Assembly: GCA_048058975.1 (NCBI GenBank)
Contig: JBLLNP010000004.1
Span: forward strand, 28,774 to 92,773
Direction of reading: 5' to 3'
DNA: 64,000 bases
Source of the DNA: RHLJ01 sp048058975
GTDB taxonomy: Bacteria > Bacteroidota > Rhodothermia > Balneolales > Balneolaceae
The notes below the pieces were generated by a model. The model did not search any database, was not told where the DNA came from, and worked only from the letters and a program-made list of their open reading frames with translations. The translations under genes and the position numbers were made by a program. Each line of letters begins with the position of its first letter. The first letter of the stretch is position 1. Positions 52,801-60,027 of the stretch are shown one piece after another.

Positions 52801-53895
52801 GTAAATATACATTCAGCTGATAATGGAGGTGGAGAAATCAGAGGTCAAATTCTTGGCGATGCCACTGCTTATTTCAAAACCAAACTAAACGGAAATCACG
52901 AAAATGATCCATTGTTTGATGTGGAAGGTTTTGGAGCAGCCAACATTGAGTTTGCCGGAAATAGAATCATCGTTTCGGGTGGATTCGATCAGCTCTCTTC
53001 AGCATTTACAGGAGCACATATTCATGCCGGACCTGTTGATGGAAATGGCGGAGTCGAAATCGCTCTGAGTCCGACTATCACAAACGATACAACCGGCGTG
53101 TTCGATCCAAAAATGAATACATATACCGTGACCACCGACCAAGCAACAGCCATGTTCTCAGAAGGAACTTATGTGAATGTGCATTCCTCTTCTAACCCGG
53201 GCGGTGAATTACGAGGCCAGTTACTGTTTGGTGATAATCTCTTCCCATCAACGGTTGAAATTACTTCCCCTTCGAATGGGGCTGAACTTACGGTTTCAGG
53301 TAGTGCTTCAACTACATTCACTGCAGAGTGGTCGAAAGCTACCGATCCAAATGAAAACGCGTTACGCTATGTCTGGGCGGTTTCATCCGATTCAGAGTTT
53401 GATGAGATTCTCTACATGGCAAACGTTGGATCAGATACCAGTGCCACACTAACTTTCGAGGCGCTGGATGGATTGTTGGCCGACCTGAGTGTAGGACTGA
53501 ATGCATCGGCTACAATCTATCACTCAGTAATGGTGACTGATGGAAGTAACGAAAGCTTTAGTGAGCCCAAATCGGTAAACCTGACCCGTGGAATGATTAC
53601 CTCAAATGAGGAAGATTTCGAAACCAAACCTTTGATTTTTGGCTTGGAACAAAACTACCCGAATCCATTTAATCCCTCCACTACCATCAGTTTTACACTT
53701 TCGGAAACAGGTAATGCCAACCTGAAAGTGTTCAATATGCTGGGACAGGAAGTTGCTACTTTAGCCAATGAACGATTGAATGCAGGGAACCATACATTCA
53801 GCTTTGATGCAAGCTCGCTGGCATCCGGAATGTATATCTACCAACTTCAGGCTCAAAATCAAACCATTACGAAAAGTATGATGCTTATAAAGTAA
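49807..53895 (+). CDS. Secreted eight-CHRD-domain protein with T9SS sorting domain
   Basis: A 1362-residue secreted protein. Signal peptide to about residue 28. Then four CHRD (chordin-like) domains (about 29-148, 150-268, 272-393, 396-520), an Ig/Fn3-like spacer (about 530-640), four more CHRD domains (about 647-764, 766-889, 892-1012, 1016-1134), a second Ig-like spacer (about 1140-1262) and a C-terminal type IX secretion sorting domain (about 1277-1362, LEQNYPNPFNPSTTISF and a final MMLIK). CHRD repeats carry ASHIHLGxAG...GGVxFSL and YVNIHTSxYGGGELRGQ signatures. The two halves are clearly an internal duplication. GGAG precedes the ATG. Confidence 0.93.
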   Translation: MKSLKLIRSFIFSLCIMFLGFTHISVAQTTFKANLSGSNETPSITTPATGTITATLTGTQLVVEGEFSGLVGDYSASHIHLGMAGEAGGVLFSLTAVADPDGKGGTYVGASNTFNLSAGQVDTLEARGLYVNIHTSEYGGGELRGQLQPNADAYFRANLSGAFEPTAAKTHASGAVVFELIGDTLFVSGSFNGLSGTYSASHIHLAPAGSGGGVSFSLSPTVGVDNMSGVYHASNNKFELTTFQKQDLWDRDFYVNIHSSAYGGGELRGQITPPVTALFYATLSGTSEKPSINASGTGAVLVELAGDSLFVSGTFQALGSDYSASHIHTAHAGTSGGVAVALTANLQAGNRDGTYFLADNKFELTAQQKMDLLNRRLYVNVHSTDNASGEIRGQILGDASAYFHTNLLGLHEVQPVQSNGSGSVNIEVSGSRAIVSGGFSLTGEFTGSHLHRGKVDETGGVEIALNPTVINNAGIAEGEFEVADNTYSLTATQLDSLFNESIYVNVHSVANASGEIRGQMLFSAANQYTEPPSLISPVDGALVELSTSASTSLEITWGHDGMDGDGNKVAYIWQLSTDENFNDVIVNTNVGTEMKYETTHGDFNMLLADLGVISGGEKVLYHRAFASDGSDLSVSDTLSITAKRPNFGSEIYEILLSGSNEVPPITSPAYGKVTAVFNGTHLVLDGEFWGLSGEFTGAHLHFGQSGQAGGVEIAVSPNIDGDMKGGTFADFDTSYALTPDQISKLHSRALYLNIHSSAYPGGELRGQVVPKSDYYFRTNLSGAFQTLAYSSMGSGAVTLELTEDTLIVSGSFTGLSDDYIASHIHIAPVGSSGPVSITLNPVIEIDDRSGVFVAEQNEFVLDASQKAALWNREFYINIHVSELALPELRGNITPPVTTAFYASLSGTAENESVETGGTGAILVELHGDTLIASGSFTGLESNYAASHIHSAHAGINGGVVAGLSANISNNTSGIYAYSSNKFGLNTEQKTGLFDRGMYVNIHSADNGGGEIRGQILGDATAYFKTKLNGNHENDPLFDVEGFGAANIEFAGNRIIVSGGFDQLSSAFTGAHIHAGPVDGNGGVEIALSPTITNDTTGVFDPKMNTYTVTTDQATAMFSEGTYVNVHSSSNPGGELRGQLLFGDNLFPSTVEITSPSNGAELTVSGSASTTFTAEWSKATDPNENALRYVWAVSSDSEFDEILYMANVGSDTSATLTFEALDGLLADLSVGLNASATIYHSVMVTDGSNESFSEPKSVNLTRGMITSNEEDFETKPLIFGLEQNYPNPFNPSTTISFTLSETGNANLKVFNMLGQEVATLANERLNAGNHTFSFDASSLASGMYIYQLQAQNQTITKSMMLIK

Positions 53896-53913
53896 CCCTG
53901 ACTGTAAATTAGA

Positions 53914-54004
53914 GTCATTCCGTCGCGAATGCCGGAATCTGGAACTGTATTGGAAAGCTTTTGCCTTTTCCATGACTCAGGATTCCTGCCTTCGCAGGAA
54001 TGAC
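53914..54004. repeat. Dispersed palindromic intergenic repeat, copy C
   Basis: The left arm (GTCATTCCGTCGCGAATGCC then GGAATCT) and right arm (AGGATTCCTGCCTTCGCAGG then AATGAC) are each hairpins and face each other, as in copies A and B. The outer GTCAT...ATGAC ends are shared. It lies after the CHRD gene and before its terminator. Confidence 0.7.
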
Positions 54005-54020
54005 TTTAGAAAAATGACTT

Positions 54021-54053
54021 AAAGTCGCCTTTCTAAGAGAGGCGGCTTTTTTA
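54021..54053 (+). terminator. Terminator after the CHRD gene
   Basis: AGTCGCCT and AGGCGGCT pair (one G-T) around a 9-base loop, followed by a T-run at 54047-54052. It is the probable end of the CHRD transcript, downstream of repeat copy C. Confidence 0.8.
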
Positions 54054-54126
54054 TAGCAACATGATTCCAATCCAAAAAAAAGACGCACATAAAAAACGCG
54101 TCTTTAAAAAGTTAGATAGAAAACTG

Positions 54127-54879
54127 TCAGTTACCCATCATCATACTAAAAATGAATTCCTGAAGTCCCATAAGGTTTACACCAGAAGGAATCTCCACCA
54201 TTGCTTTAGCTATACTGGACTTATTCACATTCGTGACTTCAAAAACAGTCTCTTTGTTTCCTTTTTCATTTACCTCAATAAGCATCGGAAAGCTCTTCGA
54301 CTTAAATTCCTGCGTTAGCCTTGAAGACGATTCCCGCATACTTTCGGGCACATTTTTCCAAGGCTCGGCTAACATCCCCCAATTAATATCTATGCCGGAG
54401 GTAAGCCAGATAGACATTGAGTTATTACTTTGAGTGTTTTCAATAAGTAACTCGGCACACTCGTAACCCATGATGGTTTTAGTCCGGTCAGTGTATCTGT
54501 AGTCGGTATTTGAGTCCACATCAACATCCGAATTATCACCTGCCATCATTCCTGCCATCTGGAAAAAACCTTCCAATTCTTCTTTGGTAAACTGGAGCCC
54601 TTTATTTTCTCCCATCAGCACGATAAAATCTTTTCTATCATTTCGGATTAATAACCCACTCGCATCCAGATCATCAGAGAAATTCACCGACTGATCGCCT
54701 TGTAAAAAAATGCGATTTCCGGTTACATATAGATTCATTTCATTCGCTTCGTATTTACCGGGACTAACCTCAGAATTTAGCTTCATGGCAATATGCCCTT
54801 CAAATTGAGCAAATGCCTGTGAAGAAATCCCCATCATAGCGAGCATTGCAAAACCGAATAGTATCTTTTTAATCTTCAT
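54127..54879 (-). CDS. DUF4412 domain-containing secreted protein
   Basis: A 250-residue protein with signal peptide (cleavage near QAFAQ) and a DUF4412 domain (FEGHIAMKLNSEV..., YTDRTKTIMGYECAELLIEN, SIWLTSGIDINWG). The domain resembles periplasmic LolA-like beta-sheet folds. Function unknown. It is monocistronic, with 65 bp to the mnmA 3' end upstream. Confidence 0.85.
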   Translation of the reverse strand: MKIKKILFGFAMLAMMGISSQAFAQFEGHIAMKLNSEVSPGKYEANEMNLYVTGNRIFLQGDQSVNFSDDLDASGLLIRNDRKDFIVLMGENKGLQFTKEELEGFFQMAGMMAGDNSDVDVDSNTDYRYTDRTKTIMGYECAELLIENTQSNNSMSIWLTSGIDINWGMLAEPWKNVPESMRESSSRLTQEFKSKSFPMLIEVNEKGNKETVFEVTNVNKSSIAKAMVEIPSGVNLMGLQEFIFSMMMGN

Positions 54880-54944
54880 AAATCTTTATTTGATTGTTTA
54901 ACACGCAGCAGTAAACGTATGACCGAGTGAGTTGTTACGTGAAG

Positions 54945-56075
54945 TTATGCAGTTATAAGATCATCTAATCCTACATTCACCTTTTTGATCCATCCACCTG
55001 CAACCACGTCGTTTCCTTCGTAGCAAACAACAGCCTGACCGGGAGTAATAGCTTCACGTCCTGCCGGGAAGTGTACTTTTATCTCATCGTCTCCGGTTTG
55101 TGTAATGGTTCCGATGGCGCCGTCATCGTTATAGCGAATTGCCCCTATGATTTCCATTTCGTTGTTTGGAATCCGGTCGTATTTGATCAGATTAATTTCG
55201 CGGGCAATTAATGTAGAACTTACTAAGTCCTCTTTTTCGCCAATAGTGATAACATTGGTTAACGGGTTGATGTCGGTCACATACACGGGTTTACCCATGG
55301 GTAAATTCAATCCACGGCGTTGCCCGATGGTATAAAATGGAAAACCTTCGTGGTCTCCCAGAATATTGCCATGTTTATCAACGAATTTCCCTCCGCTTAC
55401 CTTTTCCTCCAGACCTTCCACACGATCTTTCAGGAAACGACGATAATCATCATCCGGTACGAAACAGATTTCGTAGGAGTCTGGCTTATTAGCCACATTT
55501 AGCAGTCCATGATCTTCTGCAATCTGACGGATTTCGGTTTTTGAATATCCGCCTAAAGGGAAAATAGTGCGGGCAAGATGTTTTTGAGCAACCCCCCAAA
55601 GTGCGTAGGACTGGTCTTTCTTTGGATCTAGTCCACGGGAGATGATATGACGTCCATTTTCTTCCCGGACCTGAGCGTAATGACCTGTAGCAATAAAGTC
55701 ACAGCCCAGATTGTCTGCTCGTTTAAGTAATGCCGCCCATTTGATATGGGTATTGCATAGCACACAAGGATTCGGAGTTCGCCCACCGAGGTAGTCATCC
55801 ACAAAACGATCAATTACCCAATCGCCAAATTCTTCGCGGATATCCACAATGAAATGTTTGAAGCCATGATTTACCGCAATGTGGCGGGCATCGTTCATAC
55901 TCTCTACCGTGCAACAGCCCGTTTCTTTCCCATTATTACCACCACTGCGGTGATAATCCCAGGTTTTCATCGTAATTCCGATGACTTCGTATCCTTGTTC
56001 TCTGAGCATTACCGCCGCGACCGAGGAATCCACTCCCCCGCTCATAGCTACTAATACTCGTCCTTTTGTGCTCAT
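54945..56075 (-). CDS. mnmA: tRNA-specific 2-thiouridylase MnmA
   Basis: A 376-residue MnmA, which thiolates U34 of tRNA-Lys, -Glu and -Gln. Motifs: the PP-loop SGGVDSSVAAVML, TGCCTVESMNDARHIA, TPNPCVLCNTHIKW (catalytic Cys), GHYAQVR, KDQSYALWG, SYEICFVPDDDYR (second Cys) and FYTIGQRRGLNLP. ATG 56075 (MSTKGRVLVAMSGG) is the right start; an in-frame extension to 56207 runs into the attC-like repeat DNA upstream and is not coding. The integron-like array begins immediately beyond it. Confidence 0.95.
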   Translation of the reverse strand: MSTKGRVLVAMSGGVDSSVAAVMLREQGYEVIGITMKTWDYHRSGGNNGKETGCCTVESMNDARHIAVNHGFKHFIVDIREEFGDWVIDRFVDDYLGGRTPNPCVLCNTHIKWAALLKRADNLGCDFIATGHYAQVREENGRHIISRGLDPKKDQSYALWGVAQKHLARTIFPLGGYSKTEIRQIAEDHGLLNVANKPDSYEICFVPDDDYRRFLKDRVEGLEEKVSGGKFVDKHGNILGDHEGFPFYTIGQRRGLNLPMGKPVYVTDINPLTNVITIGEKEDLVSSTLIAREINLIKYDRIPNNEMEIIGAIRYNDDGAIGTITQTGDDEIKVHFPAGREAITPGQAVVCYEGNDVVAGGWIKKVNVGLDDLITA

Positions 56076-56209
56076 GATGTATCTTTTCAATGTGAACGGG
56101 CAAAGATAAGGCTTTTTGCAAACAAGCACGATGAGATTTGATTGCTTGTAGTTATTAGCTCGATAGTAAGCCCTTGCCGCTAAGCTATTAATTCCTTTAT
56201 TTAGCAAAA

Positions 56210-56259
56210 AGACTCGCTGCCTTCCGGCATAGGCAGGCTTAAACGGCGGGTTGTTATAG
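56210..56259 (+). repeat. attC half-site at the left edge of the array
   Basis: AGACTCGCTGCCTTCCGGCA onward, through the L' box CTTAAACGG and R' GTTATAG (56253-56259), matches the right half of the other attC sites. The expected left half (AACAAGCGTTTCAAG-like) is not recognisable upstream, where the mnmA 5' region lies. It supplies the left boundary of the first cassette. Confidence 0.75.
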
Positions 56260-56274
56260 CACTTTTCACTTATT

Positions 56275-57183
56275 ATGAAAAACAGTCTATTTATTTTTCT
56301 ATTTATCTTGGCTGTGTCTTGTGCAACTATTAAACCCTATGACAAGCAAATCAAGTCGATCAAGGGATACCAAGACAATATTAATGTAAGCGTTGAACTA
56401 TTTGATGAATACAATCGAATTGTGTTTGAAAAGACTTCCCAAATAATTGATAACTGGGATGGCGAGCTTTTGACCTGGATAACTGCCAATGTTTATGAAG
56501 GAAATCGAAAAACGCACGAATATTATGCCCATTCTAATCATATCTTAAGAGAAACTGTTTTCGATTATTACCCAAACGGGGAGTTGCAGGGAGAATATTA
56601 CAGAACATATAATGGTGCAATTGGTGTACGAAACGAATTCGGAGCTATTCATAGCTTTACTTCCCAAGACTCATTGATTAATTATATAGAACATAAAATA
56701 CCTGACAGTATAAAATTCAGAAGTACTTCAGAATCTTACCTTGAATACTTTAATACTTATACTGATTCCAGTGGTCTTATTGTCAAGGAATATTTAACAC
56801 TTGAAATGGATAGTTCACTGATTGAGAAAGAAATCAGGAAATATGACGGGAAAGGAAATTTAGTTTTCCACAGAACAGACAGCCCTACCAATTCGGATAT
56901 AATTGAATACAAGTATAATAGGTCTGGAAAAATAGAAGAAGAAATAGAAAGGTATGATTTAGTGGAGGACAGAATTCAACGCAAAGTCTACTTATATAAA
57001 GACAATAATTACATTAAAGAGCTTTTTTATCATGGTGAAAACTTAGCATTCATCTATGAATATTTTTATCAAGACTCTTTGCTAATCAAAAAAGTAACCA
57101 ATCGTATCACTGACGCGGCTGGTTTTAAAAATCGACCGAGAAAGGAAATAATAGAATATGTTTATGAATTTTTTTATCAGTAA
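56275..57183 (+). CDS. Cassette 1: hypothetical lipoprotein
   Basis: A 302-residue predicted lipoprotein with signal MKNSLFIFLFILAVSC (lipobox AVSC, Cys16). The body is rich in Tyr, Glu and Asp, with strand-turn repeats such as FDYYPNGELQGEYYRTYNG and EYKYNRSGKIEEEIERYD, reminiscent of MORN-variant or YD-type repeats. No named family recognised. It begins 21 bp after the cassette boundary. Downstream attC starts 11 bp after the stop. Base composition is more AT-rich than the neighbouring mnmA gene, as usual for cassette genes. Confidence 0.75.
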   Translation: MKNSLFIFLFILAVSCATIKPYDKQIKSIKGYQDNINVSVELFDEYNRIVFEKTSQIIDNWDGELLTWITANVYEGNRKTHEYYAHSNHILRETVFDYYPNGELQGEYYRTYNGAIGVRNEFGAIHSFTSQDSLINYIEHKIPDSIKFRSTSESYLEYFNTYTDSSGLIVKEYLTLEMDSSLIEKEIRKYDGKGNLVFHRTDSPTNSDIIEYKYNRSGKIEEEIERYDLVEDRIQRKVYLYKDNNYIKELFYHGENLAFIYEYFYQDSLLIKKVTNRITDAAGFKNRPRKEIIEYVYEFFYQ

Positions 57184-57194
57184 TTACAAACATG

Positions 57195-57301
57195 CTATAA
57201 CGAGTGTTTCACGTCAGACTCGGTTAGGGTTCTAACTATAATAAAAAAACTCGACTCGCTGCCTGGCGGAATAGGCAGGTTTAAACAGCAGATCGTTATG
57301 T
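57195..57301 (+). repeat. attC1
   Basis: R'' CTATAAC (57195-57201), L'' region TGTTTCA, variable stem, L' TTTAAACA, R' GTTATGT (57295-57301). The R'' is the exact complement of GTTATAG, which starts cassette 1, extending to 8 bp (GTTATAGC/GCTATAAC). One extrahelical C in L''. Confidence 0.8.
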
Positions 57302-57312
57302 AGCCAAAGCTC

Positions 57313-57690
57313 ATGCTCAATAGAATAATTGTAATTTCAGTCGTTTTTTTATGTTTTTTATCAGCTTGTAAGACTGGAGTAGAGCATAATCTTCAAGATT
57401 ATCAGTGGGTATCAAGCGTACTTTTCGAAGCCTCCGATTACCGTGATACTATAATTTTTAAACCTGGCAGTTCACTAATATATTTTGATGCTAGAAGTTC
57501 ACAAAAATTTGTTGGTATTTATTCTTTAACCAAGGATACGGTTAAAATGAGTGTTTTAGATAGTATTCTAAACGACACACTATATATCAAATTTGTGATG
57601 AAAAACGACACGTTGAAAATTATTAATGAGAATGATAAAGTCGGAAGGTGGTATTTTTTTTCTGCATCAAAAGCCCGAGAAATACAATAG
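57313..57690 (+). CDS. Cassette 2: small hypothetical lipoprotein
   Basis: A 125-residue predicted lipoprotein with signal MLNRIIVISVVFLCFLSAC (lipobox LSAC, Cys19). The mature part looks like a small beta-barrel of the lipocalin-like kind: SSLIYFDARSSQKFVGIYSL, VKMSVLDSILNDTLYIKF, and it ends near GRWYFFSASKARE. No named family assigned. It starts 17 bp into its cassette and its stop is 6 bp before the R'' of attC2. Confidence 0.72.
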   Translation: MLNRIIVISVVFLCFLSACKTGVEHNLQDYQWVSSVLFEASDYRDTIIFKPGSSLIYFDARSSQKFVGIYSLTKDTVKMSVLDSILNDTLYIKFVMKNDTLKIINENDKVGRWYFFSASKAREIQ

Positions 57691-57696
57691 CTGGCA

Positions 57697-57851
57697 ACAT
57701 AACAAGCATTTCAAGCGGATACTGAATCAAGCCTGCCTGTCGGCAGATAGGTTCAGCACAGGCTTCGAACACGGTTCGAAACTTTAATAATAAAATCAGA
57801 CTCGCCGCCTGCCTTCCGGTATAGGCAGGCTTAAACGGCGGATCATCGTGT
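57697..57851 (+). repeat. attC2, long and apparently chimeric
   Basis: R'' ACATAAC (57697-57703) complements GTTATGT that starts cassette 2. L'' is GCATTTCAAGC and L' CTTAAACGG. The stem holds both the GCCTGCCTGTCGGCAGATAG segment of attC5 and the CGGTTCGAAACTTTAATA segment of attC3/6/7, making it about 45 bp longer than the others. The expected GATCGTTATG at the right end reads GATCATCGTG, so R' is damaged and the right limit is approximate. Confidence 0.7.
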
Positions 57852-57903
57852 TTTCGCTAAACAATCATGTTGCATGGATTCCGTTAATCCATTAATTTAA
57901 AAG

Positions 57904-58194
57904 ATGATTAAGTCCTTTGGAGACAAAGCAACATCAGACCTGTTTCATGGAAATTCGAGTAATAAAGTCAGGAAATTGCCCACTCAAATTCTTGATTCAG
58001 CACTTTATAAATTAGATATACTGAATGCTGCCACTTCTTTAGATGATTTGAGATCTCCTCCGGGTAATCGATTAGAGGCTCTGCGTGGAGATTTAAAAGG
58101 ACATCATAGTATCCGTATTAATGCCCAATGGCGAATCGTTTTTCGTTGGCAAGATACCAGTGCTTTTGATGTAACTATTGTTGATTACCATTAA
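57904..58194 (+). CDS. higB: Cassette 3: RelE/ParE-superfamily toxin HigB
   Basis: A 96-residue toxin of the HigB type (MIKSFGDKATSDLFHG, DDLRSPPGNRLEALRGDLKG, HSIRINAQWRIVFRW). HigB is a ribosome-dependent mRNA interferase. The antitoxin gene follows 13 bp downstream, giving the toxin-first order of hig modules. Toxin-antitoxin cassettes are well known in large chromosomal integrons, where they stabilise the array. The upstream attC R' is degenerate, so this cassette may no longer be excised on its left side. Confidence 0.9.
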   Translation: MIKSFGDKATSDLFHGNSSNKVRKLPTQILDSALYKLDILNAATSLDDLRSPPGNRLEALRGDLKGHHSIRINAQWRIVFRWQDTSAFDVTIVDYH

Positions 58195-58207
58195 TAAGGT
58201 GAAAATT

Positions 58208-58498
58208 ATGATCCCAGAAAATAGAATAACCACACATCCCGGTACCATTTTACTCAAAGAGTATCTTGAGCCATTGGAATTGACTCAGAAGGAACTGGCC
58301 GATCATCTTGGAATACCCATACAGCGGATTAATGAAATTGTACGGGGGAAAAGAGGCATTTCTTCCGATACTGCCTGGTTGCTTTCAAAGGCGTTTAAAA
58401 CGTCTCCTGAGTTTTGGTTAAATCTGCAAGCGATGTATGATTTATCCTCTCATAGACCAAGTAAAGAAATTGCCCCTTTAAAAGCTGTTCAGGCATAA
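58208..58498 (+). CDS. higA: Cassette 3: HigA-family antitoxin
   Basis: A 96-residue HTH antitoxin (THPGTILLKEYLEPLELTQK, ELADHLGIPIQRINEIVRGK) typical of HigA, which neutralises HigB and represses the operon. ATG 58208 follows AAGGTG; a longer frame to 58178 overlaps higB and is unneeded. The stop codon TAA lies inside the R'' of attC3 (GCATAAC), as is common when cassette genes run into their attC. Confidence 0.92.
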   Translation: MIPENRITTHPGTILLKEYLEPLELTQKELADHLGIPIQRINEIVRGKRGISSDTAWLLSKAFKTSPEFWLNLQAMYDLSSHRPSKEIAPLKAVQA

Positions 58499-58601
58499 CA
58501 AGCGTTTCAAGTCGGACTTGGTTAGGGTTCGAAACTTTAATAACTAAAACTAGACTCGCTGCTCGCCGGCATAGGTAGGCTTAAACGCCGGGTCGTTATA
58601 C
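58493..58601 (+). repeat. attC3
   Basis: R'' GCATAAC (58493-58499), L'' GCGTTTCAAG, variable stem, L' CTTAAACGC, R' GTTATAC (58595-58601). L''/L' pair except for one extrahelical C. Together with attC6 and attC7 it defines the most common stem sequence in the array. Confidence 0.85.
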
Positions 58602-58620
58602 ACCATTTAAATTTCAACCT

Positions 58621-59157
58621 TTGACTCAAATCATAATAAAAGAAACTGGAATTAAGATTGGTAACATTTTAATTGAATTCCCTACTTCGGTTGAAAGTCT
58701 GGTTTCTGCACTTGGATTATCAAGGCCAGATACAATTTCAACACCTGTATACCATATGCTTCTTTGGAATAGTGAGGGTATCTATGCTTACCAAAATAAA
58801 AAAACCAAATCAATCGACTGCATCGGTTTCCAATTTCATAGAAGCTCAGAGTCAGATATAAACACTAGACCAACTGGTTTCTTTAGGGGATCAATTATTC
58901 TTAATAACACAATCATTGATACTTTTTTTTCAAAACAAAAATGTATTGAAAACTCGTTTTCATCTGATTTTGAAAAAGAATGGAACTTTTCAATTAGTAA
59001 CCTTTCTACTTTTATCGAAGTTGACCAAGAGACTGATAAAGTTACAGAAGTTGAAGTAAGAATAACTTCTGATGAAAAAATAAAAATGAGTTTGCTTTCC
59101 AGACTACGTCTAAAATGGATTATATTCAAACGTATTCTAAGAGCAAGTGGTGTATAA
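58621..59157 (+). CDS. Cassette 4: hypothetical protein
   Basis: A 178-residue protein without signal peptide. The first clear start is TTG 58621, 20 bp after the attC3 boundary, and no ATG exists before residue about 45. Residues 1-80 resemble a small beta domain (IKIGNILIEFPTSVESLVSA, HMLLWNSEGIYAYQNKKTKS) seen in other uncharacterised proteins. The C-terminus is basic. The stop TAA is part of R'' GTATAAC. Function unknown. Confidence 0.72.
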   Translation: MTQIIIKETGIKIGNILIEFPTSVESLVSALGLSRPDTISTPVYHMLLWNSEGIYAYQNKKTKSIDCIGFQFHRSSESDINTRPTGFFRGSIILNNTIIDTFFSKQKCIENSFSSDFEKEWNFSISNLSTFIEVDQETDKVTEVEVRITSDEKIKMSLLSRLRLKWIIFKRILRASGV

Positions 59158-59279
59158 CAAGCGTTTCAAGGCTGAATCAGGTACTGCCGCCAAATTTTTT
59201 AATTTTCAGCTAAGCTTTTAATTCTGTTACTTTCACAAAAACCGAAAACCCTCGCATCTTAAACGCCAGATCGTTAGCT
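59152..59279 (+). repeat. attC4, with divergent stem
   Basis: R'' GTATAAC (59152-59158) is the exact complement of GTTATAC at the start of cassette 4. L'' GCGTTTCAAG and L' CTTAAACGC are conserved, R' is GTTAGCT (59273-59279), but the 90-base stem between has AT-rich sequence unlike the other attCs. Conserved ends with a changed stem are what integrase recognition predicts. Confidence 0.82.
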
Positions 59280-59285
59280 ACTCTC

Positions 59286-59945
59286 ATGAAGATTCTGAAA
59301 TTATTCCTAGTTTTGTCGATTATTTTCTTCATTAGTGGTTGTAAATCTACTTTTCAACCTGGTCTTTATGGTAAATGCGAAAGTAGCTTCTTAGCGTGTA
59401 GTCAATTTCATTTCACATCTGACTCAACATTTGAGTCTTACACATTTTATGATGTTGGGGGCAGTTGGGGTATAATAGATGGGTATTACACAATGAATTC
59501 AGATACATTAGTCTTGAATAGTTACTATCAGCCTCAAAAGCCGACAGTAGAATATTCACCACAGTTATCAACTTCAACAGATGATATTGTTCAAATAACA
59601 GTAAATGAATATGATGGTGCCCCATTAGTGGGGGCAAATGTTATAATTAATAGTGAAGATAAAGTTGAACATACTGACGAATTTGGGTTGGTCAGAATTA
59701 AAACCGACTCAATTGGTTTATTGCGAGTACAATGGCTTGGCCTTGATGAAAAAATAAAAATTGAGGATCCCCATTCTTCTAAAATAGATGTTATGCTAGA
59801 TTATCCTGATGAGAACTTTTATTTAGATAAAAAGTTAATTTTTAGGAGAAATCGACTCTATTTTGTTCATGAGAATAAGGAATCTAAATTTGGATTTAGA
59901 AAAGTATCCCTCAGCAATAAAAAATATGTCGCACCGGGTAGCTGA
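59286..59945 (+). CDS. Cassette 5: hypothetical lipoprotein with carboxypeptidase-regulatory-like domain
   Basis: A 219-residue predicted lipoprotein (signal MKILKLFLVLSIIFFISGC, lipobox ISGC, Cys19). The first part has a small beta domain (FHFTSDSTFESYTFYDVGGS), and the centre resembles a carboxypeptidase-regulatory-like/peptidase-associated sandwich (VNEYDGAPLVGANVIINSED, EFGLVRIKTDSIGLLRVQW). Start 13 bp inside the cassette. The TGA stop falls within R'' of attC5. Confidence 0.75.
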   Translation: MKILKLFLVLSIIFFISGCKSTFQPGLYGKCESSFLACSQFHFTSDSTFESYTFYDVGGSWGIIDGYYTMNSDTLVLNSYYQPQKPTVEYSPQLSTSTDDIVQITVNEYDGAPLVGANVIINSEDKVEHTDEFGLVRIKTDSIGLLRVQWLGLDEKIKIEDPHSSKIDVMLDYPDENFYLDKKLIFRRNRLYFVHENKESKFGFRKVSLSNKKYVAPGS

Positions 59946-60027
59946 CGAGCGCTTCAAACGAATACTGTATCAAACCTGCCTGTCGGCAGATAGGTTCAGT
60001 ACAGGCTTAAACGCGGGATCGTTAGCT
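59940..60027 (+). repeat. attC5, short form
   Basis: R'' AGCTGAC (59940-59946) matches the complement of GTTAGCT at the start of cassette 5 with one change. L'' GCGCTTCAA, L' CTTAAACGC, R' GTTAGCT (60021-60027). Stem contains the GCCTGCCTGTCGGCAGATAG-like hairpin also found in attC2. Shortest complete attC here (88 bp). Confidence 0.8.

Noticed and set aside
56076..56207. 44-codon N-terminal extension of MnmA
   Set aside because: It runs into attC-type repeat DNA; MSTKGRVLVAMSGGVDSS at 56075 is the family's normal start.
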